Below are positions 7,169-14,382 of a stretch of 18,034 nucleotides of DNA, in pieces (position 1 is the stretch's first letter; every line of letters starts with the position of its first letter). The notes under the pieces are model-generated. The model did no database searches. It saw nothing but the letters and a program-made list of their open reading frames with translations, and was not told the DNA's origin. A program made the translations under genes and the position numbers. Source of the stretch: Clostridia bacterium (GTDB lineage: Bacteria; Bacillota; Clostridia; Christensenellales; CAG-138); NCBI GenBank assembly GCA_030530185.1, contig JAUMVL010000011.1, forward strand, positions 1 through 18,034. Direction: 5' to 3'.

Positions 7169-7897
7169 TTACAGATGTTTCTGTTTGGCTCGATGTGTTT
7201 CTCTGTGAGAATGAGCCGGAAAACTTGAAAGAAACACATGAATGGAATCTTGCAATCGCTGGTGCTGTATTTTTGTTGCGTCGAAATGCACCGTATGAAA
7301 AGCAAGCTGCATAATTGGTCCGCTTGCAAAAGCACAGATCAGGGTTCCGATCCCAACAGGGCCGCCCAAAATCCACCCGGCAAAGGTTGCAAAACCGAGT
7401 AGAAGAATGCTGACCAGTCCTATCGGGATTCGACCCAGGCGTTTTGACAATCCAACCAGCAGCGTATCGCGAGGCCCGCATCCCAAAGCGGCGATCATAT
7501 AGAGATACTGCGTATATGCAATGATAACGAGGCCTATTAGAAGCATAAACGTACCGGATAGCAATGACGTGCTTTGGGGAACCAAATTCAGCCGGTTGCA
7601 AAAATCAACTGCCTTTCCGACGACCAAAGCATCGACAAACATAGCAATCCCTATTGGCTCCCGCAGAAGAAAATCAATTCCCAGTATCGTGCAGGATACC
7701 GCTATCGCTGCCGTTCCGTACAAGATGCCCAGGCTTTTGGAAAGGCCAAGGTTCAATACATCCCATGGAGCCGCTCCTATGTTTGCTTGAATGGTAAGAT
7801 AGATTCCGAATCCGTTTATAAACAAACTGCCCGCTGCAAGCAGCGTGTTCAAAACAATTGCTTTTACAGATTGGTTTTTTTGCAAGCCGTGGATCAT
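7169..7897 (-). CDS. YczE/YitT-like integral membrane protein
   Basis: A 242-residue membrane protein with about five hydrophobic segments (14-36, 60-78, 83-97, 113-137, 157-200). The repeated pattern IGAAPWDVLNLGLSK (40-54) and LGCGPRDTLLVGLSKRLG (138-155), plus VGIGTLICAFASGPIMQ (181-197), is typical of the YczE/YyaS family, whose biochemical role is poorly defined. The tail from 205 is hydrophilic and His/Lys-rich. Start ATG at 7897-7895 has only a weak ribosome site (TTGGA). A good promoter lies 40-70 bases upstream (7940-7967). It is the first gene of a likely two-gene unit with the lyxose isomerase. A role in moving a sugar or small solute is a guess from that pairing only. Confidence 0.88.
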   Translation of the reverse strand: MIHGLQKNQSVKAIVLNTLLAAGSLFINGFGIYLTIQANIGAAPWDVLNLGLSKSLGILYGTAAIAVSCTILGIDFLLREPIGIAMFVDALVVGKAVDFCNRLNLVPQSTSLLSGTFMLLIGLVIIAYTQYLYMIAALGCGPRDTLLVGLSKRLGRIPIGLVSILLLGFATFAGWILGGPVGIGTLICAFASGPIMQLAFHTVHFDATKIQHQRLQDSIHVFLSSFPAHSHRETHRAKQKHL

Positions 7898-7939
7898 GTT
7901 CCAATTAAATCATCTATCAGGTGTGGAATTTTCGTATGT

Positions 7940-7967
7940 ATTATATATCTTTTTAGCAAAAAGTAAA
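7940..7967 (-). promoter_or_regulatory. Promoter for the YczE-isomerase unit
   Basis: On the minus strand, TTTACT (7967-7962), a 16-base spacer and a perfect TATAAT (7945-7940), in an AT-rich stretch. The leader would be about 36 bases. Confidence 0.6.
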
Positions 7968-8074
7968 GAGCCAATTCACCGGGATTTTGGTAAAACAAAA
8001 AAGTCTTTGCGGGGTGCTGCTATCTTTTCAAGCGTCCCGTGCAACGCGAAACGTGTCTATAAATATGAATCGTA

Positions 8075-8164
8075 CCAACCTGTCGAGCACGGCTTGAGGA
8101 CCTGCCTGACGATTGGCGCTGCCCGCGCTGCAAGCAGTCCAAAGAGAAATTTAATCAATCTTGA
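8075..8164 (+). pseudogene. Rubredoxin C-terminal remnant
   Basis: The plus-strand frame from 8075 to the TGA at 8162-8164 reads PTCRARLEDLPDDWRCPRC and then KQSKEKFNQS. LEDLPDDWxCPxC followed by a short K/E/F tail is the hallmark of the second iron-ligand loop of rubredoxin. The two cysteines are at codons 8120 and 8129. An in-frame TGA at 8066 and the lack of the first CxxC show that the N-terminal half is lost. A neighbouring frame upstream contains CNAKRVYKYES, which could be the degenerated first loop, but that is weak. Intact rubredoxins are about 52-54 residues and carry electrons in anaerobic oxidative-stress defence. Confidence 0.6.
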
Positions 8165-8218
8165 TTGCAGGCAAGCAAAAACTGCAAAAGTGCCTGCTCG
8201 AACCGTAAAGTTTTGCAT

Positions 8219-8257
8219 CAAACAGCCCCGATTCCGTTGTCGAATCGGGGCTGTTTG
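8219..8257. terminator. Hairpin terminator after the GH3 gene
   Basis: Perfect 16-bp stem, CAAACAGCCCCGATTC (8219-8234) with GAATCGGGGCTGTTTG (8242-8257), and a 7-base loop. It lies 64 bases after the GH3 stop on the minus strand. The following T tract is weak, so termination strength is uncertain. Confidence 0.65.
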
Positions 8258-8320
8258 GTTGGAGGAGGGAGCCTACATCGCTCCTTTTATCTGCAAAGAT
8301 GATCGCGCTTCCTGCGCCTA

Positions 8321-11300
8321 TCAGGTAGCCGTCTGGAATGCGAATGCCAGAGCCGGGCCCCATTCGGTGATCAGCATGAAAATCAGATAACCGAGCAGCA
8401 GCGCGGCGATCGCCCACACGAGAACGCGAATGGTCCAGATCGCTTTTTTCGAGAGTTTCTTCTGATCGGGATAGCAGCCGAGCAGCACTTCCATCGTGCC
8501 GTAAGCGACGAAGATCATCTCCACCAGATAGAGACCGCCGAGCAGCAGTTTCCACACCGGGAAGCCGGTGCTGCCGCCCGCCCCCACCGCGATGCTGTTG
8601 GCGGCAAGGTACAGTTGATTTTTCGCCGCGGTGCGCAATGCATTTTGGCCACCGGCTGAAGCGAGCGTATCGGCATTGTAAACGGTCTGCGCCATCGAAC
8701 AGACCATGTCGCAGCCCGCCGCAATCGCCTGCTCGGCCTCATTCGGGTTCAGCGACTGCGCGTCGGTGATGATTGCGCCCCGGTATCCCCACTCGTTGCG
8801 CAGCACAACGGTGTTGAGCGCATAATCGCCCGGGCAGATGCGGCTGCCGACACGACCCATCGAGCTCATGATGCTCGCGGCTCCGCCTTTGACCACCGGG
8901 ATCTCAAATGCCTTGAGATAGCTCTCGCGCAGAGTCTGTTCGGTCGCATAGGTGCCGAGGCGGCCGTTTGCGCCGCGGTTTGTATCCTGATCGTTGAATG
9001 CAAAGTGCTTCAGGGTTGGCTGAATGCCGTTTGCTTTGGCCGCCTTGACGGTTTCGGTCGCCAGCAGACCATTCATGACCGCATCCTCGGAATAGTACTC
9101 GAAGTTGCGCGCCGAGTATGCCGTTCGGTGCATGTTGACCGCAGGCGCCCACCAGTGCGCCGCTCCCTTCATCGCAAACTCGATCGAAACGAGCCGTCCG
9201 AATTCATGCGCAAGCTCCTTGTTCCACGTCGCGCCGAGCAGGTTTTCGTCGGTGAACTGGTAGCCCTCGCCGCCGGATACATAGTCGATCATCCCCTGCG
9301 GGCCGTCGAGAAAATGCGTTTCGGGCTTGCCGACACTCTCGACTGCACCGGAACCCCAGCCCGCCTGACCGGCGAGCATCGTCGTATCGCTCTGAGACAG
9401 CTGATCCAAAAGGCGATCCCATGTTTCATCGTCGTAGTCAAGCCCCGCAGCGTCGGCAAGCGTCAAGCCGTTCTTTGCGCCGTAGGTGACCGCCGTCCAT
9501 GAGGCATCATCGCGTCCCATGGGCGCGCCGGAAGCATCCCATCCCTCGGCCATCAAGGCCGCATAGACGGATTCCGGGATTTCATGCGTGTAAACCGTGC
9601 CGTTTTCGTCGGTCGTTTCGCTCTTTCCGGACATCGTGCCCGTTGCGTAGCGCAGTCCGTCGTTGTCCATGACGCTCCAGTCGGAACGGGACAGATAGAC
9701 CGCGTCCGAAAGGTACGCATGGTCGAACTGATTCTCAATCTTCGCACCGGTTAAGGCCTTGTCCAGGAGCTTCGTCTCCGCCTCGGTGTGCTTTGCGACC
9801 AGAGCGGCATTTCCGTCGACGGCTGCGCCCTTGGCCGCAAGGATGTTGTTGGTAGCGGCGTGCGCGTCCGTCGCAAGCGTCAGATAGTAGTCGCCTGCCT
9901 CCAGAAGATACGTGCCATATCCGAAGGTATCATAACTCTTCATGTCCGAAACGTTCAGCGTAAGCGAAACCGTCTCGCTCTCGCCCGCGGCAAGCAGCTT
10001 CGTTTTGGCAAAATCCGCAAGGTTCACGCTTGCCTTTTCGACACGGTTGTCGATGTCATGCTGTGTATACGGTGCCTGATAGTACAGCTCGACAACATCC
10101 TTGCCGGCAGCGGCTCCGGTATTGGTCACCTTGACGGAAACGGTGATGTCGCCGTTTTCATCCGGCTCGGTTGCCGTAAAGTCCGACCAATCGAACGTCG
10201 TATAGCCAAGGCCGAAGCCGAACGGTGCAAACACGGTCTTTTCATAATCGTAATCGCCCGCATTGCCCTGTCCTAAAACGACGTCCTCATAGCGCGTTTC
10301 GTAGTATTTATAACCGGTATAGATGCCCTCGGCATAGTTCATGTAGCTGTATGTTCCGCCGACGCCGCTCGTTGTACTGTCGATCAGCGCACCGTCCTTG
10401 GTAAAGCGGAAATCGGAAAAGTTCTGCATCGCAGGCGCGGAGAAGTTGTCGTACACATACGTATCGACGTTGCGGCCGGAGGGATTGATCTCACCGGTCA
10501 GGATTTTGCCGAGCACCTCGACGCCGTCCTTGCCCGTGCCGGACACCCACAACACCGCGTCGATGTCGTAGTCGTTGACAAAATCCATATCCATCGCGTT
10601 GGTCGTATGCAGCACGACGATGACCTTGTCAAACGATGCGGTGACCGCCGCCAAAAGATCGAGCTCGTTCTGATCCAGCTCCAGATACCCTTTGGCTTCG
10701 TCGCCATTGAAGCGTCCCATGTTGCGGGGCAGATCGCCGCCCTCGCTTCCGCCGCGCGAGAACACGACGATCGCAGCGTCGTTGTAGGACGCATAGCTGT
10801 CCTTGACCGCGTCGGTGTATTCGCTCTGCGGCACCTCGTCGACCGCCCAAGTCCCGGCGATGCCGCCGTTGCCGAGGTTCGCGCCGATGCCCCAGTTGGT
10901 ATGCTTGGACTGCTTATAGAACTTGCGAAGCTCGCCGTTGACCTCAAGGCCCGCTTCCTTTAGGCTATCGAGGAACACGGTATCCTTCGTGCCGGTGATC
11001 TTTTCCTTTGTCATCCAGATCTGCGCCGTCTGACCGAACACGGAGACCTTGCTGCCGGTCTTCAGCGGCAATGCGTTGTTATCGTTTTTCAGCAGCACGG
11101 TGCCCTCGGAGACGATCTCAAGTTCCAATGCCTTTTGCGCCGCGAGCAGCTCCTCCTCGGTCATTGTAATTTCGGCCGAGCTGCCCTTTTTGCCGCCGAT
11201 GGTGCCGAAATAGCTTGTCAGGGCGCGCTCCCATGTAAGTGCATAGCTCGTTGCGAACACGTTCGCAAGCACGAGCAGCGCAACGACGATGCACCAGATT

Positions 11301-11335
11301 GAAATCCGCAGCTTTTTATTCGGAGTCTTTTTCAT
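8321..11335 (-). CDS. Membrane-anchored GH3 glycosidase with permuted domain order
   Basis: A 1004-residue family 3 glycoside hydrolase (beta-glucosidase-like) on the outer face of the membrane. Domains run in reverse of the common order. First comes a membrane helix (9-31), then the GH3 C-terminal alpha/beta domain (about 70-310) with the likely acid/base Glu198 in RGGSEGGDLPRN. A fibronectin-III-like domain follows (about 395-490; VSVKVTNTGAAAGKDVVELYYQ). Last is the catalytic barrel (about 640-915), with KHFAFNDQDTNRG at 776-788 and the nucleophile Asp858 in GAIITDAQS. Two more membrane helices (927-952 and 965-989) end the protein. Reversed GH3 order is known from Ruminococcus and Butyrivibrio; the C-terminal helices are the unusual part. 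Start ATG at 11335 has GGGAGGT seven bases upstream. It follows the lipoprotein gene behind a hairpin. Substrate is not certain. Confidence 0.93.
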   Translation of the reverse strand: MKKTPNKKLRISIWCIVVALLVLANVFATSYALTWERALTSYFGTIGGKKGSSAEITMTEEELLAAQKALELEIVSEGTVLLKNDNNALPLKTGSKVSVFGQTAQIWMTKEKITGTKDTVFLDSLKEAGLEVNGELRKFYKQSKHTNWGIGANLGNGGIAGTWAVDEVPQSEYTDAVKDSYASYNDAAIVVFSRGGSEGGDLPRNMGRFNGDEAKGYLELDQNELDLLAAVTASFDKVIVVLHTTNAMDMDFVNDYDIDAVLWVSGTGKDGVEVLGKILTGEINPSGRNVDTYVYDNFSAPAMQNFSDFRFTKDGALIDSTTSGVGGTYSYMNYAEGIYTGYKYYETRYEDVVLGQGNAGDYDYEKTVFAPFGFGLGYTTFDWSDFTATEPDENGDITVSVKVTNTGAAAGKDVVELYYQAPYTQHDIDNRVEKASVNLADFAKTKLLAAGESETVSLTLNVSDMKSYDTFGYGTYLLEAGDYYLTLATDAHAATNNILAAKGAAVDGNAALVAKHTEAETKLLDKALTGAKIENQFDHAYLSDAVYLSRSDWSVMDNDGLRYATGTMSGKSETTDENGTVYTHEIPESVYAALMAEGWDASGAPMGRDDASWTAVTYGAKNGLTLADAAGLDYDDETWDRLLDQLSQSDTTMLAGQAGWGSGAVESVGKPETHFLDGPQGMIDYVSGGEGYQFTDENLLGATWNKELAHEFGRLVSIEFAMKGAAHWWAPAVNMHRTAYSARNFEYYSEDAVMNGLLATETVKAAKANGIQPTLKHFAFNDQDTNRGANGRLGTYATEQTLRESYLKAFEIPVVKGGAASIMSSMGRVGSRICPGDYALNTVVLRNEWGYRGAIITDAQSLNPNEAEQAIAAGCDMVCSMAQTVYNADTLASAGGQNALRTAAKNQLYLAANSIAVGAGGSTGFPVWKLLLGGLYLVEMIFVAYGTMEVLLGCYPDQKKLSKKAIWTIRVLVWAIAALLLGYLIFMLITEWGPALAFAFQTAT

Positions 11336-11356
11336 GGTATTTACCTCCCGTCTTTG

Positions 11357-11383
11357 GAAAAAGGGGCTAAAAAGCCCCTTTTA
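11357..11383 (-). terminator. Hairpin between lipoprotein and GH3 genes
   Basis: On the minus strand AAAAGGGGCT pairs with AGCCCCTTTT around a TTT loop, ending in a T run. It sits between the lipoprotein stop and the GH3 ribosome site. With no separate GH3 promoter seen, it may act as a partial terminator that lowers GH3 output. Confidence 0.7.
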
Positions 11384-11395
11384 TCGTCCTGTACC

Positions 11396-11986
11396 TTACT
11401 CGGCAGCCGGTAACGATGCGATAAACGCATCCATGCTGTCGAACTTGACCTCTGCATTGCCCGCCATGTCGACAGTGCGCATATACTCGCCCGGGACGAT
11501 GCCGAAATCGAATGCGAAGCTGAAGCCGCCGTCGCTCTCCTCATAGAGCGTGTAGGTGTACTTATGATCGAGCAGCTCGTCATAGTTGGCCGCACCCTCC
11601 AGCGGCGTTTCCTTCCGGAACGTCAGCGTAACTTCCTTGCCGTCCTCGGTGTCTTCGGCGGACCAAAAGCCGTAGAACGTGAATGTGCGATCGCCGTAAC
11701 CATGCTGGACGCCGCAGACGGAGCCGTCCTCATACAGGTTGATCAGAAAATCGTAAACAATGTTGTACTGCGGGTCGCCCATGTCCCAACGGCCCGTGAA
11801 CTGATAGGCCACCGCCTTGTTCCAATCGGTCGTGATCCAATCCTTGTAGTGCGCCCAATCGGTCTGAGCGGGTTCTTCGGCCTTGGTTTCGGTCTTGGCA
11901 TCCGCCGCCGGTGCCGCGCTGCCGCCGCACGCGATCAAAGAGAGCGCCGTCAAAACGACCAGAAGCATTGCGAGAAACTTTTTCAT
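11396..11986 (-). CDS. Secreted lipoprotein of unknown function
   Basis: A 196-residue surface lipoprotein. The signal peptide (MKK, then a hydrophobic core to 17) ends in the lipobox LIAC with the lipidated Cys20. A low-complexity Ala/Glu/Lys linker (21-42) follows. The mature part (43-196) is rich in aromatic and acidic residues with strand-like segments (AYQFTGRWDMG, RTFTFYGFWS, KYTYTLYEE), suggesting a beta-sandwich or lipocalin-like fold. I recognise no family. Start ATG at 11986-11984 has GGAGGG eight bases upstream. It is the first gene ahead of the GH3 enzyme and is divergent from the second two-component system, with promoters back to back. A role as sugar-binding partner or surface sensor for that block is inferred from position only. 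Confidence 0.88.
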   Translation of the reverse strand: MKKFLAMLLVVLTALSLIACGGSAAPAADAKTETKAEEPAQTDWAHYKDWITTDWNKAVAYQFTGRWDMGDPQYNIVYDFLINLYEDGSVCGVQHGYGDRTFTFYGFWSAEDTEDGKEVTLTFRKETPLEGAANYDELLDHKYTYTLYEESDGGFSFAFDFGIVPGEYMRTVDMAGNAEVKFDSMDAFIASLPAAE

Positions 11987-12019
11987 TGATTCATCCCTCC
12001 ATTGATTGATTACACGTAC

Positions 12020-12048
12020 ACTTTAACCGGTCCGTCGTTTTGTTGCAA
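12020..12048 (-). promoter_or_regulatory. Promoter for the lipoprotein-GH3 unit
   Basis: On the minus strand, TTGCAA (12048-12043), a 17-base spacer and TAAAGT (12025-12020). The ribosome site of the lipoprotein lies about 25 bases further on. The weaker -10 box suggests help from an activator. Confidence 0.6.
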
Positions 12049-12085
12049 GGGATGCTTCGTAACCGGTCGAATTTAGCGCATAACC

Positions 12086-12114
12086 TTGCAATCATTGCGA
12101 AAAACAGGTAAAAT
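12086..12114 (+). promoter_or_regulatory. Promoter for the second two-component operon
   Basis: TTGCAA (12086-12091), 17-base spacer, TAAAAT (12109-12114). Transcription would start near 12121, at the ribosome site GGGAGGG (12121-12127), again giving a very short leader as in the first system. Confidence 0.65.
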
Positions 12115-12134
12115 AGTATTGGGAGGGATGCGTT

Positions 12135-12863
12135 ATGATCCGGATTGCCATTGTGGAAGACGAACCGCTTCACGCGAAGCGGCTGCAGGACTATATCGAA
12201 CGGTTTGCCGCCGAGCGTGAAACGGCGTTTTCGGTGGAGACCTTTTCCAACGGCGTAACGCTGTTGGAGCATTATTCCGGAAAATACGATTTGATCTTTC
12301 TGGACATTCAGATGGCGCACATGGACGGTATGGAAGCCGCCCATCGCATTCGCGCACTCGACGAAACCGTACTGCTGATCTTCGTCACAAGCCTTGCACA
12401 GTACGCCGTAGAGGGATATTCCGTGCGCGCGCTCGATTATCTGGTAAAGCCAATCTCCTATCCCGAATTCTCGATGAAATTCTCCCGCGCGTTTCAGAAG
12501 CTCAAGGACAAGGCCGAAGCCGTGCTCCCTGTCCCCACCGAAAACGGCACCGCCAAGCTGACCGCCGGCGAGATCCTCTGCTGCGAGGTCATGGATCACA
12601 AGCTTGTGTTCCACACGCGCCGCGGCGATTTTTCGCAGTTCATCTCTCTCAAAGAGATCGAAGCGCGCCTTCCGGCACAGCAATTCGTCCGCTGCAACAA
12701 CTGCTACCTGATCAATCTCGATTACGTTTCCGGCACCGAAAACGGCGACGTTCTGCTTGCCGCAGGCGATACCGTCCTTCGTCTCGCCATCAGCCGCAGC
12801 CGCAAAAAAGCGTTCTATGACGCGCTCGAGCGCCGCATGCAGCAAAAGGAGCACCGCGTATGA
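12135..12863 (+). CDS. LytTR-family response regulator
   Basis: Response regulator of 242 residues. Receiver domain 1-122 with E8/D9/E10, phosphoacceptor Asp57 in FLDIQMAHMDG, Thr85 and Lys105. LytTR DNA-binding domain about 138-235 (ILCCEVMDHKLVFHT, then CNNCYLINLDYV). Start ATG at 12135 is seven bases from GGGAGGG; an ATG at 12129 is in another frame. The gene overlaps the kinase gene by ATGA (12860-12863). It is divergent from the lipoprotein and GH3 genes, which are its most likely targets, and probably also controls its own operon through the shared region. It is a paralogue of the regulator at 1225-1935. Confidence 0.96.
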   Translation: MIRIAIVEDEPLHAKRLQDYIERFAAERETAFSVETFSNGVTLLEHYSGKYDLIFLDIQMAHMDGMEAAHRIRALDETVLLIFVTSLAQYAVEGYSVRALDYLVKPISYPEFSMKFSRAFQKLKDKAEAVLPVPTENGTAKLTAGEILCCEVMDHKLVFHTRRGDFSQFISLKEIEARLPAQQFVRCNNCYLINLDYVSGTENGDVLLAAGDTVLRLAISRSRKKAFYDALERRMQQKEHRV

Positions 12864-14206
12864 TTCTGCACAATCTTGCCGCCTCGCTCGCCATCGACAT
12901 CCGGCATCTGATGAGCTATCTGATGTACTTTGTGCAGCTCATGCTGTCCGCGCTGCTGTTTGCCCGCACATACGAACGGCGGCGGCGATACGCGCTGCGC
13001 CTGACCGGAATGGTCTTTTGCGGGCTTATACTTGTGCTCGGCATCGCAAGGCTGCGCACCGGCATTTCGGACAACATCACACCGCAGCTTTTGCTGTTCC
13101 GGTGCCTGTCGTATTTTTGCATTCTTGCGTTTGCATTCTTTTTTCTGCTTGTCTGCTACCGCGAACAACCGTTTGAGCTTGCGATCTGCTGGGCAAGTGT
13201 CTGCGCGGCATGCGGTATTTTCACCAACCTCGACTATGCGCTCGTTTCGCTGACAGGACACGATCCGATGACGAGCATGGCCGTCTTCCCGACCGGCGAC
13301 TGGCGGCTCGATTTACTTCTCCACTATCTGCTGTTCGGCGCCTATCTGGTCGGTATGTCGTTTTTGTTCGTCCGGCGTGCACGCTTCAACGCCAACAGCC
13401 GTGACAATACGGTGGTCCTAATGCTTTGCATCGGGGTTGTGCTGATCGACGACGTGCTGCTGAACGTCTCCCGTCCGTTTGAACCGGAAAGTGCCGCTCT
13501 TGCACTGAGTCTGCGACTCGGCGTGCTGCTGTGCTTCTTGCTCGCGTTCGGTCTTCTTATGGGACTGATCAAGTGGAATCGGCTCGGCGAAGAGCTGAAT
13601 ATCACCGAACAGCTGCTTCTTCGCGAAAAGCGCTACTACCAGCAATCCAAAGCGAATGTCGAAGCCGTCAATCGCATGCTGCACGATCTCAAGCATCGCT
13701 TAAGCGACATCGAAGGAAAACTGACCGAGGAGGAGCTTTCGAGCATGCGGCAGGCGATGGCCTTGTACGATGCAAACATCAAAACCGGCTACGAAGTGCT
13801 CGATACAATCCTTTATGAAAAGCAGCTCTACTGCCAGAAAAACGGCGTTCGCCTGACCTGTATGGCCGACGGGCAATCGCTTGCGCATTTGACCCCGTCG
13901 CACCTTTATTCGCTGTTCGACAACGCTATCGACAACGCGATGGAGGCTGTGCTGCGCCTGCCCGATCCCGAAAGCCGCATCGTCAGCGTAACCGTTACGC
14001 GCGAAAACAACGCTGCCGAGATCGTCGTCTGCAACCTGTTTGACCCTGCGGCCGGACACGGAACGACCTCCAAACCGGATCAAAACCGACACGGGTACGG
14101 TCTTGCAAGCATGCGCACGATTGCCGAAAACTACGGCGGAACCATGCACATTTCCACCGAAAACGATGTGTTTACGCTCACCGTGCGCCTGCCGGAAAGG
14201 TCTTGA
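12860..14206 (+). CDS. GHKL sensor histidine kinase
   Basis: Complete membrane sensor kinase of 448 residues, partner of the overlapping regulator. Six or seven hydrophobic segments occupy about 18-36, 46-64, 78-99, 105-122, 150-171, 183-202 and 215-238. The H-box MLHDLKHRL holds the likely phosphorylated His275. N-box SLFDNAIDNAMEA (N355, N359) and G-box HGYGLASM (411-418) plus YGGTMHI (425-431) mark a full GHKL ATPase domain. The absence of a large outside domain suggests it senses a signal through its membrane helices, as AgrC-type kinases do with peptides. No AgrD-like peptide or AgrB gene is seen nearby, so the signal is open. GGAG lies about ten bases before the ATG at 12860. The gene ends just before a strong bidirectional terminator. 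Confidence 0.95.
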   Translation: MILHNLAASLAIDIRHLMSYLMYFVQLMLSALLFARTYERRRRYALRLTGMVFCGLILVLGIARLRTGISDNITPQLLLFRCLSYFCILAFAFFFLLVCYREQPFELAICWASVCAACGIFTNLDYALVSLTGHDPMTSMAVFPTGDWRLDLLLHYLLFGAYLVGMSFLFVRRARFNANSRDNTVVLMLCIGVVLIDDVLLNVSRPFEPESAALALSLRLGVLLCFLLAFGLLMGLIKWNRLGEELNITEQLLLREKRYYQQSKANVEAVNRMLHDLKHRLSDIEGKLTEEELSSMRQAMALYDANIKTGYEVLDTILYEKQLYCQKNGVRLTCMADGQSLAHLTPSHLYSLFDNAIDNAMEAVLRLPDPESRIVSVTVTRENNAAEIVVCNLFDPAAGHGTTSKPDQNRHGYGLASMRTIAENYGGTMHISTENDVFTLTVRLPERS

Positions 14207-14260
14207 CAATTGAATTCCAACGGCGGGCTCCTGCCGTTCCGGTATGCGGTCAGAAAAGAA

Positions 14261-14308
14261 GGGCTTGCTTTCTGCAAAGGACGGAAAGCAAGCCCTGTTT
14301 CTTTTTTC
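14261..14308. terminator. Bidirectional terminator between kinase and symporter genes
   Basis: Perfect 12-bp stem GGGCTTGCTTTC (14261-14272) with GAAAGCAAGCCC (14284-14295). A T-rich tract follows on the plus strand (TGTTTCTTTTTT) and another on the minus strand. A smaller hairpin (AACGGC/GCCGTT, 14219-14238) precedes it. Confidence 0.88.
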
Positions 14309-14382
14309 TGTGAATCGTGAAGTCTTTTCGTGTTTTGCGGTTAATCCCGTATGCGAGCTGTCGGCACGTGCAGCGTTTGCAT

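Larger units (their letters stand above)
7898..8320. other. Intergenic region with a promoter, a gene remnant and a hairpin
   Basis: 423 bases without an intact gene. It contains the promoter of the YczE-like gene (7940-7967), the rubredoxin remnant (8075-8164, plus strand) and a perfect 16-bp hairpin (8219-8257). I see nothing definable at 7968-8060 or 8258-8320. Confidence 0.6.
11987..12134. promoter_or_regulatory. Shared divergent control region with symmetric repeats
   Basis: 148 bases between the lipoprotein and regulator genes. TTGCAAGG (12043-12050) and CCTTGCAA (12084-12091) form an inverted repeat that contains the -35 boxes of both outward promoters. TAACCGGTC occurs as a direct repeat at 12024-12032 and 12060-12068, 36 bases apart. 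AACCGGTCCGTCG at 12025-12037 resembles LytTR-type recognition sequences such as the AlgR box ACCGTTCGTC. Binding by the adjacent regulator is inferred. Confidence 0.5.

Noticed and set aside
11991..12854. 287-codon open frame on the minus strand
   Set aside because: Antisense to the LytTR regulator and covers the divergent control region. The regulator on the plus strand has all family residues and a good ribosome site.
14203..14208. Perfect TTGACA -35 box at the end of the second kinase gene
   Set aside because: No acceptable -10 box follows at 16-18 bases, and a strong terminator lies just beyond.
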